This document shows, one piece after another, positions 1 through 6,746 of a DNA stretch of 39,684 nt. Position 1 is the first letter of the stretch; every line of letters starts with the position of its first letter. Origin of the DNA: Betaproteobacteria bacterium (GTDB lineage: Bacteria; Pseudomonadota; Gammaproteobacteria; Burkholderiales; SG8-41). A program made the position numbers and the translations under genes. The stretch is from the NCBI GenBank assembly GCA_021732605.1, contig JAKFUS010000049.1, positions 1 to 39,684 of the forward strand, read 5' to 3'. The notes under the pieces were generated by a model. The model ran no database searches, had not been told where the DNA came from, and saw only the letters and a list, made by a program, of their open reading frames with translations.

Positions 1-239
1 GGGCTGATCTTGTTGACGACTTCGGCGGCGGTGTAGCCCAGCATGTGTTCGGCGCCGACATTGAACAACTGGATGATGCCTTCCTCGTCGGTGGCGATGA
101 TCGAGAAATTGGCGCTGGTCAGGATCGCGTTCTGCAGAGCACCCGCTTTGAGCAGGGCGTTCTGGCGCAGCACTTCACTGGTGCCTTCTGCCTTGACGGT
201 TTCGGCGGCAATGGTGGAACTGGTTACTGCTTTGGACAT
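1..239 (-). CDS. PAS-domain sensor protein, N-terminal part (runs off the left edge)
   Basis: The first 79 codons are visible. After about 30 polar residues comes AILTSANFSIIATDEEGIIQ and then LFNVGAEHMLGYTAAEVV, the classic start of a PAS fold (strand, Asp-Glu-Glu-Gly turn, helix with a GY/AE motif). PAS domains sense redox state, oxygen or small ligands and usually sit in front of a histidine kinase, GGDEF/EAL or chemoreceptor module, but the output domain lies outside the window. There is no signal peptide or membrane segment in the visible part. The ATG at 237-239 is the only start that precedes the PAS fold; the ribosome-binding site in front of it is weak. The next gene is divergent. 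Confidence 0.75.
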   Translation of the reverse strand, partial: MSKAVTSSTIAAETVKAEGTSEVLRQNALLKAGALQNAILTSANFSIIATDEEGIIQLFNVGAEHMLGYTAAEVVNKIS

Positions 240-575
240 GACGGTTTTCGTTTAAACAGACAACAATTCGGAGAGGAATCGGCGCTTGTCGGGTCACCGG
301 CAGAGAATTGCGGTACCACACGGACAAAAGGAAAGAAATACATGAAAACAAGGAAATAAATACGTTAAAACAAACGCTTGCGAATAAAAGCGTGAAAATA
401 AACATACCTCTTCCGTTCTAATTATTGCGAGTATTTCCAGAGATCGTCCGTACGGTAGCCCACATAAGCCAGGCAACCCTGGTGATTCACCGGGCACCGT
501 TTAACCCCGAGCGGGGCCGGCTAACGTTTGTAGCAGGGTCGCGGGTTTTCCGCACATCTCAATCAAGGAGCCTTG
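240..575. other. Intergenic region between divergent genes
   Basis: No convincing gene is present. The left half is AT-rich and holds an IHF-like site (368-380) and a weak inverted repeat with ACGCTT and AAGCGT arms. The right half is GC-rich and leads to an AAGGAG ribosome-binding site at 565-570. Promoters for both flanking genes must lie here, but I see no clear -35/-10 pair. Confidence 0.5.
368..380 (+). promoter_or_regulatory. IHF-like site A
   Basis: AAACAAACGCTTG fits WAWCAANNNNTTR, with TTA directly upstream. It is one of ten such sites in the window, all in or at the edge of intergenic DNA. It lies upstream of both divergent genes, which would suit a DNA-bending role. Binding by IHF is inferred only. 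Confidence 0.4.
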
Positions 576-1403
576 ATGAAACGCCTGATTACCGTTGCGG
601 TCGCGCTGGCCGCCTGCTCGCTGTCACTGCCTGCTGCGGCGGTGGGCAATATCGCCGATATCGTGATTCACGATCGCGTGCAAAACCGGAATTTGCCGGT
701 GTATGTCCACCAGGGGCGGCACTATATTGTCGGCCATCCCGGCAACGAATATGAAATCCGCCTGCGCAACCGGCAGCGCGCAGACATCCTGACCGTGGTC
801 TCGGTCGACGGGGTGGATGTGATTACCGGCGATACCGCCGACTGGCAGCACAGCGGCTATGTGCTGGGTGCGCAGCAGGGTTTCGGCGTCAAGGGCTGGC
901 GCAAAAGCCTGGAGCGCACGGCTGCGTTTTATTTCACGGCATTGCCCGATTCCTACGCCGCGCGCACCGGCCGCCCCGACCATGTCGGCGTGATCGGTGT
1001 CGCGGTATTTCGCAAAAAGCCGGAACCGGTGGTGCAATACTCGCCACCGCCGCGGCTGGCGCGCAGTATGGAGGCCGAAGCGCCGGCGCCTTCGGCGATG
1101 GCCGATGAGCGCAGCGCGCGTGATGCGGCCAGTGGCGCTGGCACGAGTTCCCGCGCCGAGGCACCAGCCAACGCTGCGCAAAAATCCGCGCGCCTCGGCA
1201 CCGGCCACGGCCGCAGCGAAACCTCGGTGGTGACGTACACCGAATTCGAGCGTGCCACCGTGGCGCCGGCCGAGATCATCACCATTTATTACGACAGTCA
1301 TCGCAATCTGGTGGCGCAGGGCGTGATCCGCGAGCCGTCGCTGGCGCGGCCGGATCCTTTACCGCAGCCTTTTCCAGCGCGGTTTGCGCCAGACCCGCGT
1401 TGA
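576..1403 (+). CDS. Secreted hypothetical protein next to an ECF sigma factor
   Basis: This 275-residue protein begins with a clear signal peptide (MKRLITVAVALAACSLSLPA, cleavage near AAA-VG), so it should be exported. Residues about 25-150 look like a compact mixed alpha/beta domain (GWRKSLERTAAFYFT and DSYAARTGRPDHVGVIGVAVF); the rest is a low-complexity Ala/Pro/Arg-rich tail ending in a short structured segment (VTYTEFERATVAPAEIITIYYDS). I recognise this only as the kind of conserved uncharacterised protein found beside ECF sigma operons. The ATG at 576 is preferred over the TTG at 573 because AAGGAG lies five bases before it. Its stop codon falls inside the first unit of a tandem repeat that leads into the sigma gene, so the three genes probably form one transcript. 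An extracytoplasmic signalling role is inference. Confidence 0.7.
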   Translation: MKRLITVAVALAACSLSLPAAAVGNIADIVIHDRVQNRNLPVYVHQGRHYIVGHPGNEYEIRLRNRQRADILTVVSVDGVDVITGDTADWQHSGYVLGAQQGFGVKGWRKSLERTAAFYFTALPDSYAARTGRPDHVGVIGVAVFRKKPEPVVQYSPPPRLARSMEAEAPAPSAMADERSARDAASGAGTSSRAEAPANAAQKSARLGTGHGRSETSVVTYTEFERATVAPAEIITIYYDSHRNLVAQGVIREPSLARPDPLPQPFPARFAPDPR

Positions 1404-1470
1404 TCTAATCCTCGTTGATCGTTGCCGCGTTGATCTGACGCACGTTGATTTCACCGCCGTTGATTCCATG
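1396..1470 (+). repeat. Five 15-bp tandem repeats upstream of the sigma gene
   Basis: Five consecutive 15-base units share the core CGTTGAT at the same phase (1396, 1411, 1426, 1441, 1456). Read in the frame of the following sigma gene they encode a pentapeptide repeat of the form xVDxx (RVDLI, LVDRC, RVDLT, HVDFT, AVDSM). The first unit contains the stop codon of the preceding gene. The array is either a non-coding spacer or leader, or an N-terminal extension of the sigma factor if a start upstream of 1396 is used. Confidence 0.85.
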
Positions 1471-1533
1471 GTGGATGCAGTGCTACAACCGGGTTGCCGG
1501 TATGCGGAGGCTTCTGCATACTGGCACCCCGTT

Positions 1534-2097
1534 ATGCCCACGGACGCCGACGCCACTGATGAAGCGCTGATGCTCGGTTATCGCGACGGGGATGCGGCGG
1601 CTTTTGATGTGCTCTACAGTCGCCACAAGGGCGGCATTTACCGTTTTCTGCTGCGCCAGTGCCGCAACGCGGGGCTGGCCGATGAGCTGTTCCAGGATGT
1701 GTGGATGAACCTGATCCGCGCCCGCGCCGCTTATACGGTACAGGCGAAATTCTCGACCTACCTCTACCGGATTGCCCACAACCGGCTGATGGATCACTTT
1801 CGCCGCGATGATGCCGGCGCGTCCCTGGACGACGAGTCAGTGTCCATCGACGAGCCTGCCGCACCGCGCAGCGCTGAGCCTGAAGTCAGCGCCACATCGC
1901 GGCAACTGGCGGCGCAGTTGTTGGCACTGCTCAATGATTTACCCGATGAACAGCGCGAGGCTTTTGTGCTGCAGCAGGAAGGCGGGCTGAGTGTTGAGGA
2001 AATCGCCGCCGCCACCGGCGTCAACCGCGAAACGGCGAAAAGCCGGCTGCGTTATGCGCTGGCGAAACTGCGGCAGGGGATGCAGGCATGGCAATGA
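1534..2097 (+). CDS. ECF-family RNA polymerase sigma factor (sigma-70 family)
   Basis: The 187-residue product has sigma region 2 at about 25-91 (AFDVLYSRHKGGIYRFLLRQ, then DELFQDVWMNLI and YLYRIAHNRLMDHFRR) and region 4 at about 125-180 (LNDLPDEQREAFVLQQEGGLSVEEIAAATGV followed by ETAKSRLRYALAKLR, the -35-binding helix-turn-helix). There is no region 1 or 3, as expected for ECF sigma factors. Starting at MPTDADATDEALMLGYRDGD matches the usual family N-terminus; the frame stays open upstream through the xVDxx repeats and another ATG at 1468, so a longer form is possible. No good ribosome-binding site precedes either ATG, which suggests coupling to the upstream gene. The stop overlaps the next gene by ten bases, the normal arrangement for a sigma/anti-sigma pair. 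Confidence 0.9.
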   Translation: MPTDADATDEALMLGYRDGDAAAFDVLYSRHKGGIYRFLLRQCRNAGLADELFQDVWMNLIRARAAYTVQAKFSTYLYRIAHNRLMDHFRRDDAGASLDDESVSIDEPAAPRSAEPEVSATSRQLAAQLLALLNDLPDEQREAFVLQQEGGLSVEEIAAATGVNRETAKSRLRYALAKLRQGMQAWQ

Positions 2098-2915
2098 CCC
2101 CCGGCTCCGATAGGGAACACGATCCGCAACTGGCGGCGCTGTATCGCGCCGGAACCACGGCGGAGCCCCCGGCGCATCTGGACGATGCGATCCGCGCCGC
2201 TGCGCGCCGCGAGGTCGCTGCCGGTCCGCGCCGAAGCGTTGCCCGCCGCTGGGCGGTGCCGGTCTCGCTGGCCGCGGTGCTGGTGCTGTCGGTCAGCGTG
2301 GTGACAATGATGCGCGAGCAGGGGGCCGATCGTCCTGAATCCATGAGCCTGCCCACGCCGGAAACCCCGGCGGCGGCGATGCAAAGCGAGATCGCCGAAC
2401 CGCCAGCAGCGGTCGCGCCGCAAGCCGCGCCCAAACGTCGGTCAGCCATGCCGCCACCGGCTGTGGCGCCGGCTTCACCCGCAGCGCAAGCCGAGGCACC
2501 CGCCCTGGCACCAACCCCGACCTTGTCCGGCCGTTCCGCCGAAACGGAGCGGGGTGTGACCGATTCCCGGGCCAAGGCCATTGCGGCCGAATCGAATCGC
2601 GCCGAAGACCCGGTGGTTGCCCGCCGCGAATACGCCACGCCGCAGCCGATGCTCCGTTCCGCCCCGGCGCCGATGGCGGATGCGGCCGGCGGTGCCGGTG
2701 TGTCGGCTTCTAAACCTGCGGCCCCGGTCGGCGCCCTGTCGGCAGCCCCGGCGCGGACGGAGCTGTGGCAGGACCTGGTCAAGGAACCGGCGGAAAAATG
2801 GATTCAGCGCGTCGCTGAACTGCGTCGCGCCGGTCAAACCGCGGATGCCGATGCACTGCTGGCAGAGTTCCGCCGGCGCTTTCCGGACGCGCGATTGCCC
2901 GACGATCTGCGCTGA
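2088..2915 (+). CDS. Putative membrane-anchored anti-sigma factor
   Basis: The 275-residue protein has a short cytoplasmic N-terminal domain (1-55), one transmembrane segment at about 58-74 (AVPVSLAAVLVLSVSVVTMM), a long periplasmic Ala/Pro-rich linker (75-225) and a conserved C-terminal helical segment of about 50 residues (WQDLVKEPAEKWIQRVAELR followed by a DALLAEFRRRFPD motif). The topology and the ten-base overlap with the sigma gene fit a regulator that holds the sigma factor at the membrane. The HxxxCxxC zinc motif of ZAS-type anti-sigma factors is absent, so this would be a non-ZAS type; the role is inferred from context. A second ATG at 2094 would give an ATGA overlap. Confidence 0.65.
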   Translation: MAMTPGSDREHDPQLAALYRAGTTAEPPAHLDDAIRAAARREVAAGPRRSVARRWAVPVSLAAVLVLSVSVVTMMREQGADRPESMSLPTPETPAAAMQSEIAEPPAAVAPQAAPKRRSAMPPPAVAPASPAAQAEAPALAPTPTLSGRSAETERGVTDSRAKAIAAESNRAEDPVVARREYATPQPMLRSAPAPMADAAGGAGVSASKPAAPVGALSAAPARTELWQDLVKEPAEKWIQRVAELRRAGQTADADALLAEFRRRFPDARLPDDLR

Positions 2916-2918
2916 GCC

Positions 2919-3107
2919 ATGACCGCAGACTCCGATCCCAGACCCGAAAAGCCAGCGCCCCCCGAACCCTGGGAATGCTGCCAAAGTGGTTGCGAGCCCT
3001 GTGTTTATGACCGTTATTGGGAGGCACTCACTAACTACGAGGCGGCGCTCCGGACCTGGGAATCACGCCAGATGCAGCCATTACCTGATCCCCAGGATGA
3101 ACTATAA
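2919..3107 (+). CDS. Small oxidoreductase-like (PF09791-type) protein
   Basis: The 62-residue protein carries the signature PPEPWECCQSGCEPCVYDRY and then WEALTNYEAAL, which matches the short N-terminal oxidoreductase-like domain found alone in many proteobacteria and at the N-terminus of some eukaryotic proteins. Its four cysteines (CC, C, C) could bind a metal or act in redox chemistry, but the biochemical role is unknown. It starts three bases after the putative anti-sigma gene and is probably the last gene of that operon. An IHF-like site overlaps its stop codon. Confidence 0.8.
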   Translation: MTADSDPRPEKPAPPEPWECCQSGCEPCVYDRYWEALTNYEAALRTWESRQMQPLPDPQDEL

Positions 3108-3117
3108 ATATTTGATT
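3105..3117 (-). promoter_or_regulatory. IHF-like site B, overlapping a stop codon
   Basis: Read on the minus strand the sequence is AATCAAATATTTA, an exact match to the classical WATCAANNNNTTR consensus with an A/T-rich 5' flank. Its last three bases are the stop codon of the preceding gene. Confidence 0.5.
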
Positions 3118-3251
3118 TTATTGATATTTTTATTCTGAATGAGCCTTAACTGCCGGTTGCGCTGAACTCTTTGCCGCAATGCAGCTCAAATCTTTGCCAT
3201 TTGCCTGTTTTAACCTTGGCAAGCCCAGTAAAAATCATAAATATTGTTTAA

Positions 3252-3264
3252 AAACAATAACTTA
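3252..3264 (+). promoter_or_regulatory. IHF-like site C, within a duplicated 29-bp block
   Basis: AAACAATAACTTA fits WAWCAANNNNTTR. Site C lies in the 29-base block 3247-3275, which matches 39296-39324 at 26 of 29 positions. ATTGTTT/AAACAAT arms at 3243-3258 also form a small dyad. Confidence 0.5.
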
Positions 3265-3349
3265 TATTTTTATTGCGCCGTGGCAGGCAATGCCGTTACA
3301 CTCCGCCCCCGGCTTATTTGCAGAATCCCGCGAAAATGCGGTTTCAGGG

Positions 3350-3378
3350 TTGCGGCACATAGCCTGAACACCTAGAAT
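3350..3378 (+). promoter_or_regulatory. Probable sigma-70 promoter of the lytic transglycosylase gene
   Basis: TTGCGG (-35-like) and TAGAAT (-10, 5 of 6 matches) are separated by 17 bases. Transcription would start near 3385 and give a leader of about 135 bases. Confidence 0.5.
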
Positions 3379-3401
3379 TAGCCAGTTTTTTTGAGTGGCC
3401 C

Positions 3402-3500
3402 ACAACCTATAGTGGTTGTCGGCTGACCGAGTTAGCCAGGAGACACCCGTTACCGTAGCGAGGTAACAACCGTTGCAGGCGCCCGCCCCATGCCGGCGCC
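3402..3500 (+). other. Candidate structured 5' leader RNA (cis-regulatory?)
   Basis: Consecutive stems can be drawn: ACAACC/GGTTGT (3402-3419), GGCTGAC/GTTAGCC with a three-base loop (3421-3437), GTTACC/GGTAAC (3449-3467) and a GC-rich stem (3478-3500), followed by the AGGAGG ribosome-binding site. The density of stems is higher than expected for an ordinary leader. I do not recognise a known riboswitch class. It could also be simple mRNA-stabilising structure. Confidence 0.4.
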
Positions 3501-3521
3501 ACTCCCAAAAGGAGGTTTTGC

Positions 3522-4286
3522 ATGTACGCAAAATCGATTTCAGAAATATCCGCGGATCAGGCAGTCGTTCCGCTGCACTGGACCCACAAGACCCGCAAGA
3601 TGGTCACCCTGGCGGTGCTGATCGCCAGCTTCTCCGCCCTCGCTTTACTGCTCCACGAACGTTACGGCGCCCATTGGCTGGAATCCGCCTATGCCGCTGT
3701 CGAGCTTGAGGCGATAGCCGTGTCTGAACGCGTGCTGCCGCATCCCGCGCCGGTCGTGCACCCTGACGCCGCCCGGCACGAGGCGCTCGCCGAGTTCCTG
3801 GCCAAGCGCTACAAGGTGTCCCAGGACGTGACGCTGGAGTTTGTCCAGATCGCCCACGCCGAGGCAGCCCGGGTCAGCCTCGATCCGCTGCTGATCATGG
3901 CGGTGATCGCTGTCGAGTCGCGTTACAACCCGATCGCGGAAAGTGGCGTCGGCGCCAAGGGTCTGATGCAGATCATCCCGAAATTCCATGGCGACAAGCT
4001 GGCCGAGTTCGGCGGCGAAAAAGCCGTGTTTGACCCGGAATCCAATATCCGCGTCGGCACCCGCATCCTCCGCGAATACCTGTCCCGTACCGGCAATGTA
4101 AGCATCGCCCTGCAGATGTACGCCGGCGCCCTGGGCGACGACAACGACACCTACACCAACAAGGTGCTGGGCGAGAAACAGCGCCTGCAGCGCGTTGTTG
4201 CCGCCTTTGCAGAGCCTGCACCCGCGCGGGCAGCGCCGCGGATGCACGTGGCTGCCCGTCAGGTCGACTCCCTGCTCGGCGAATAA
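3522..4286 (+). CDS. Membrane-anchored lytic transglycosylase (SLT domain)
   Basis: The enzyme cleaves the MurNAc-GlcNAc bond of peptidoglycan with formation of 1,6-anhydroMurNAc. The 254-residue product has an N-terminal membrane segment at about 27-45 after basic residues, so it should be anchored in the inner membrane facing the periplasm. The SLT fold begins near residue 105; IMAVIAVESRYNPIAES contains the catalytic Glu132, GAKGLMQIIP is the second hallmark, and LQMYAGALGDDNDTYTNKVL is the third. The start is fixed by AGGAGG six bases upstream. It stands alone, with its own promoter and structured leader before it and a terminator after it. The 40-residue cytoplasmic and membrane N-terminus is the only unusual part. 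Confidence 0.9.
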   Translation: MYAKSISEISADQAVVPLHWTHKTRKMVTLAVLIASFSALALLLHERYGAHWLESAYAAVELEAIAVSERVLPHPAPVVHPDAARHEALAEFLAKRYKVSQDVTLEFVQIAHAEAARVSLDPLLIMAVIAVESRYNPIAESGVGAKGLMQIIPKFHGDKLAEFGGEKAVFDPESNIRVGTRILREYLSRTGNVSIALQMYAGALGDDNDTYTNKVLGEKQRLQRVVAAFAEPAPARAAPRMHVAARQVDSLLGE

Positions 4287-4322
4287 TCCCCGCAGACCGA
4301 GGGGCAGTTAACAGGCCCTGAC

Positions 4323-4350
4323 ATGGCGCCCTGACCGGGGCGCCATTTTT
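4323..4350 (+). terminator. Rho-independent terminator after the lytic transglycosylase gene
   Basis: ATGGCGCCC and GGGCGCCAT form a perfect nine-base-pair stem with a short loop, followed by TTTTATTT. Confidence 0.9.
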
Positions 4351-4416
4351 ATTTGTGCTTGGGATGCCGATCCTGCGTCGGCCTATAATCTCCGTCACAC
4401 GAGAAGGAGAGCGATC

Positions 4417-4695
4417 ATGGCCGAGCAAGACGTACCCAAGGATTTCTTCGAACTCATGCAGAAAATGTGGAACCCGATGGGTTTCCCCATGCCGGGCATG
4501 ATCGCGCCGACAATGAATGTCGAGGATCTGCAGAAAAAAATCGCCGAGCTGAAGGCCGTTGAAACCTGGCTGACCATGAACACCGGCATGCTGCAGATGA
4601 CCATCAAGACGCTGGAGATGCAGAAGAGTGGATTGGAAAGCCTGCAATCGGCGGGCAAGGCGGCAGCCGACAGCATGAAAAAAACGCCCAAATAA
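4417..4695 (+). CDS. phaM: PhaM-like polyhydroxyalkanoate granule regulatory protein
   Basis: The 92-residue protein has the core pattern of PhaM proteins: an N-terminal FFELMQKMWNPMG segment, PGMIAPTMNVEDLQKKIAEL and KAVETWLTMNTGMLQMTIKT with LEMQKSGLESLQ, predicted to be a helical hairpin. PhaM in Cupriavidus binds PHA synthase PhaC and DNA and controls granule number and segregation. The family member there is longer, with a basic C-terminal DNA-binding tail; here only a short KKTPK tail remains, so DNA binding is doubtful. AAGGAG precedes the ATG and a perfect TATAAT lies at 4384-4389. The gene is monocistronic and its stop codon sits in the loop of its own terminator. Other pha genes are not in the window. 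Confidence 0.65.
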   Translation: MAEQDVPKDFFELMQKMWNPMGFPMPGMIAPTMNVEDLQKKIAELKAVETWLTMNTGMLQMTIKTLEMQKSGLESLQSAGKAAADSMKKTPK

Positions 4696-4709
4696 TTGGG
4701 CGTTTTTTT
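4683..4709 (+). terminator. Terminator overlapping the phaM stop codon
   Basis: AACGCCCAA and TTGGGCGTT form a nine-base-pair stem, with the TAA stop codon in the four-base loop and a run of T after it. Confidence 0.9.
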
Positions 4710-4746
4710 GTTGGGTCGATGAAACCGATTTCGCTCGACGATTTTT

Positions 4747-4791
4747 GCGCCGACTTATTTTGCGCCGACTTATTTTGCGCCGATTTTGTTT
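4747..4791 (-). repeat. Three 15-bp tandem repeats spanning the end of the FAH-family gene
   Basis: GCGCCGACTTATTTT occurs twice in direct succession and a third, diverged unit follows (4747, 4762, 4777). On the minus strand the units encode the C-terminal GAK and the TAA stop, and the stop codon is itself duplicated in the next unit downstream. This is the second 15-bp tandem array in the first 5 kb. Confidence 0.8.
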
Positions 4792-5684
4792 CGCAGTATC
4801 CCCAGTCCTTCCACTTCCGTCTCCAGAATGTCGCCGGCTTTCATGAATTCCGGCGGCGTGCGTGCGTGGCCCACGCCGGCCGGTGTACCGGTAAGGAACA
4901 GGTCGCCCGGCTCCAATGTCAGGCCGGCCGAGAGTTCGGCGATCAGTCGCGGCAGCTTGAAATACATATAGCTGGTGTTCGAATCCTGCTTGGTCACGCC
5001 GTTGACGCGGCAGGTGATGCGCAGGTTCTGCGGCGTTTTCACTTCGTCCGCGGTGGTCAGCCACGGTCCCATCGGGCAATGGCCGTCGAGGCTCTTGCCC
5101 TTGAACCACTGCTGACCGTGCTGGCGCTGCACTTCGCGCGCCGACACGTCATTGGCGATCATGTAGCCGTAGATGTGTTTCATCGCATCGGCTTCGCTGA
5201 TGTTGCGGCCGGCCTTGCCGATGACCACGGCCATTTCCACTTCCCAGTCGAGTTTTTCAGTAACACCGGGGTGAGACGGCACTTCGCCGTAAGGGCTGTT
5301 GACGGAAAGCGGCTGCTTGCTGAAAAACGCCGGATGTTTGGGCATTTCCGTCACATGCGGCCGCGCCTTGGCGCCTTCCTCGAAATGTTCGACATAATTC
5401 CAGCCGACGCAGAACACGTTTTTGAGCGGGCGCGGAATCGGCGCATGCAGCGTCACTTTATTCATTTTGAGGTGACCGGTCTTGATCCCAGCCACCGCTT
5501 TTTTGACCAGCGCGAGGCCGCTTTTGCCGGCGGCGACCAGCGCAACCATGTCGCTGCTGCCGAAGGGCAGCTTGACGCGTGCTTTTTTTGCTGCGGCTTC
5601 GAGGTCGATGATTCTGCCGTCGGCGGCGATCACGCCGATTTTCGCGGGACCGCGTTTGCCTGCTGAATAAGTCACGAGTTTCAC
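4770..5684 (-). CDS. Fumarylacetoacetate hydrolase (FAH) family protein
   Basis: The 304-residue product is a standard FAH-fold protein: a short N-terminal domain (1-70), then PRPLKNVFCVGWNYVEHFEE, KLDWEVEMAVVIGKAG with the metal-binding acidic residues, GYMIANDVSAREVQ, and the C-terminal SAGLTLEPGDLFLTGTPAGV signature. Family members split C-C bonds of acylpyruvates or act as isomerases/decarboxylases in aromatic catabolism; the substrate cannot be told from sequence. The start is a GTG preceded by AAGGAG; the frame is open further upstream, but that stretch overlaps the iminopeptidase gene. Only one base separates this GTG from the iminopeptidase stop, so the pair is translationally coupled. 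Confidence 0.9.
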   Translation of the reverse strand: MKLVTYSAGKRGPAKIGVIAADGRIIDLEAAAKKARVKLPFGSSDMVALVAAGKSGLALVKKAVAGIKTGHLKMNKVTLHAPIPRPLKNVFCVGWNYVEHFEEGAKARPHVTEMPKHPAFFSKQPLSVNSPYGEVPSHPGVTEKLDWEVEMAVVIGKAGRNISEADAMKHIYGYMIANDVSAREVQRQHGQQWFKGKSLDGHCPMGPWLTTADEVKTPQNLRITCRVNGVTKQDSNTSYMYFKLPRLIAELSAGLTLEPGDLFLTGTPAGVGHARTPPEFMKAGDILETEVEGLGILRNKIGAK

Positions 5685-5685
5685 G

Positions 5686-6672
5686 TCATTCTCCTTTGGT
5701 GTTTTTTGTGATTTGTTTGAATTTTTCGGCGGCCTTGACCAGCGCCGCGCAGATACCGGGCTCCCAAGCCGAATGTCCGGCATCGGGCACGATGATGTAT
5801 TCCGCTTCCGGCCAGGCGCGGTGCAGGTCGTCTGCCGAGACGATGGGGCAGACCGCGTCGTAACGGCCCTGCACGATGACGGCCGGGATGTCGCGGATGC
5901 GGCCGACATTGTCCAGCAGCGAATTGTTCGGCAGAAAAATGTCGTGCTTGAAGTAATGCGCTTCAATGCGCGCGAGGCCCAGCGCGACTACATCACCGGC
6001 AAAATAGGCCACGGTTTCCGGGCTCGGCAACAGCGTTGAGCACGAACCTTCGTAAGTACTCCAGGCGCGCGCCGCCGGCATGTGCACCGCTGGATCGGGA
6101 TCGGTCAGCCGGCGATGGTAGGCGCTAAGCAGGTCCTTGCGTTCGGCTTCGGGAATCGGCGCGGTGAAGGCCTGCCAGGCTTCGGGAAACAGATTGCGCA
6201 GTCCGTAGAGAAACCAGTCGATCTCTGTGTCGCGGCAGAGAAATATGCCGCGCAGGATCAGCCCGGTGCAGCGCCCGGGATGCGTTTCGGCATAGGCCAG
6301 CGCGAGGGTGCTGCCCCAGGAGCCGCCAAACACCAGCCAGCGTGCGATGCTGAGTTTTTCGCGCAATTGCTCGATGTCGGCAACGAGCAATGGTGTCGTG
6401 TTGTCAGTGACCTCACCGAGCGGCAAAGAGCGTCCGGCCCCGCGCTGGTCAAAAATGATGATGCGGTAATGCGCAGGATCAAAAAAACGCCGGTGTGCGG
6501 GTGCGGCGCCGGCGCCGGGGCCGCCGTGCAGAAACAGCACCGCTGCACCGCGCGGATTGCCGGATTCCTCGAAATACATGTGATGCCTGCCGTCGAGCGC
6601 CAGCATGCCGCTGTTATACGGTTCGATTTCGGGGTGGAGTTCGGAGCGCACGTCGGAAGAAGCCTGGACCAT
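5686..6672 (-). CDS. pip: Proline iminopeptidase (alpha/beta hydrolase, S33)
   Basis: It removes N-terminal proline from peptides in the cytoplasm. The 328-residue product starts MVQASSDVRSELHPEIEPY, matching the family N-terminus (PPIEPYxSGML), so the ATG at 6670-6672 is chosen although no clear ribosome-binding site precedes it. HGGPGAG at 49-55 is the oxyanion loop, GGSWGS holds the nucleophile Ser118, GRYDAVCP the acid and DAGHSAWE the histidine. The length is close to the usual 310-325. It is the first gene of a two-gene leftward operon with the FAH-family gene. Confidence 0.9.
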   Translation of the reverse strand: MVQASSDVRSELHPEIEPYNSGMLALDGRHHMYFEESGNPRGAAVLFLHGGPGAGAAPAHRRFFDPAHYRIIIFDQRGAGRSLPLGEVTDNTTPLLVADIEQLREKLSIARWLVFGGSWGSTLALAYAETHPGRCTGLILRGIFLCRDTEIDWFLYGLRNLFPEAWQAFTAPIPEAERKDLLSAYHRRLTDPDPAVHMPAARAWSTYEGSCSTLLPSPETVAYFAGDVVALGLARIEAHYFKHDIFLPNNSLLDNVGRIRDIPAVIVQGRYDAVCPIVSADDLHRAWPEAEYIIVPDAGHSAWEPGICAALVKAAEKFKQITKNTKGE

Positions 6673-6746
6673 GAAGTTCACATTGCTGATACGTTGCTGG
6701 AGTGCTGCAAAAAAGCAGCGCAACGTTAGCACAAACACTGTGAGGC

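Larger units (their letters stand above)
3108..3521 (+). other. AT-rich intergenic region with promoter and structured leader
   Basis: No gene is seen. The left 170 bases are strikingly AT-rich for this genome and carry IHF-like sites B and C. The right part holds a promoter-like pair and about 120 bases of predicted leader RNA with several stems, ending in a strong AGGAGG for the lytic transglycosylase gene. Confidence 0.6.

Noticed and set aside
3379-3521. Known riboswitch (c-di-GMP, cobalamin, TPP, c-di-AMP) before the lytic transglycosylase gene
   Set aside because: None of the conserved core motifs I know for these classes could be found; it is kept only as an unclassified structured leader.
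3973-5109. 378-codon open frame on the minus strand across the SLT, phaM and FAH genes
   Set aside because: It crosses three real genes and two terminators with an Arg/Gln-rich composition; it is a shadow.
5685-5966. N-terminal extension of the FAH-family gene
   Set aside because: It overlaps the proline iminopeptidase gene; the GTG with AAGGAG gives the expected N-terminus.
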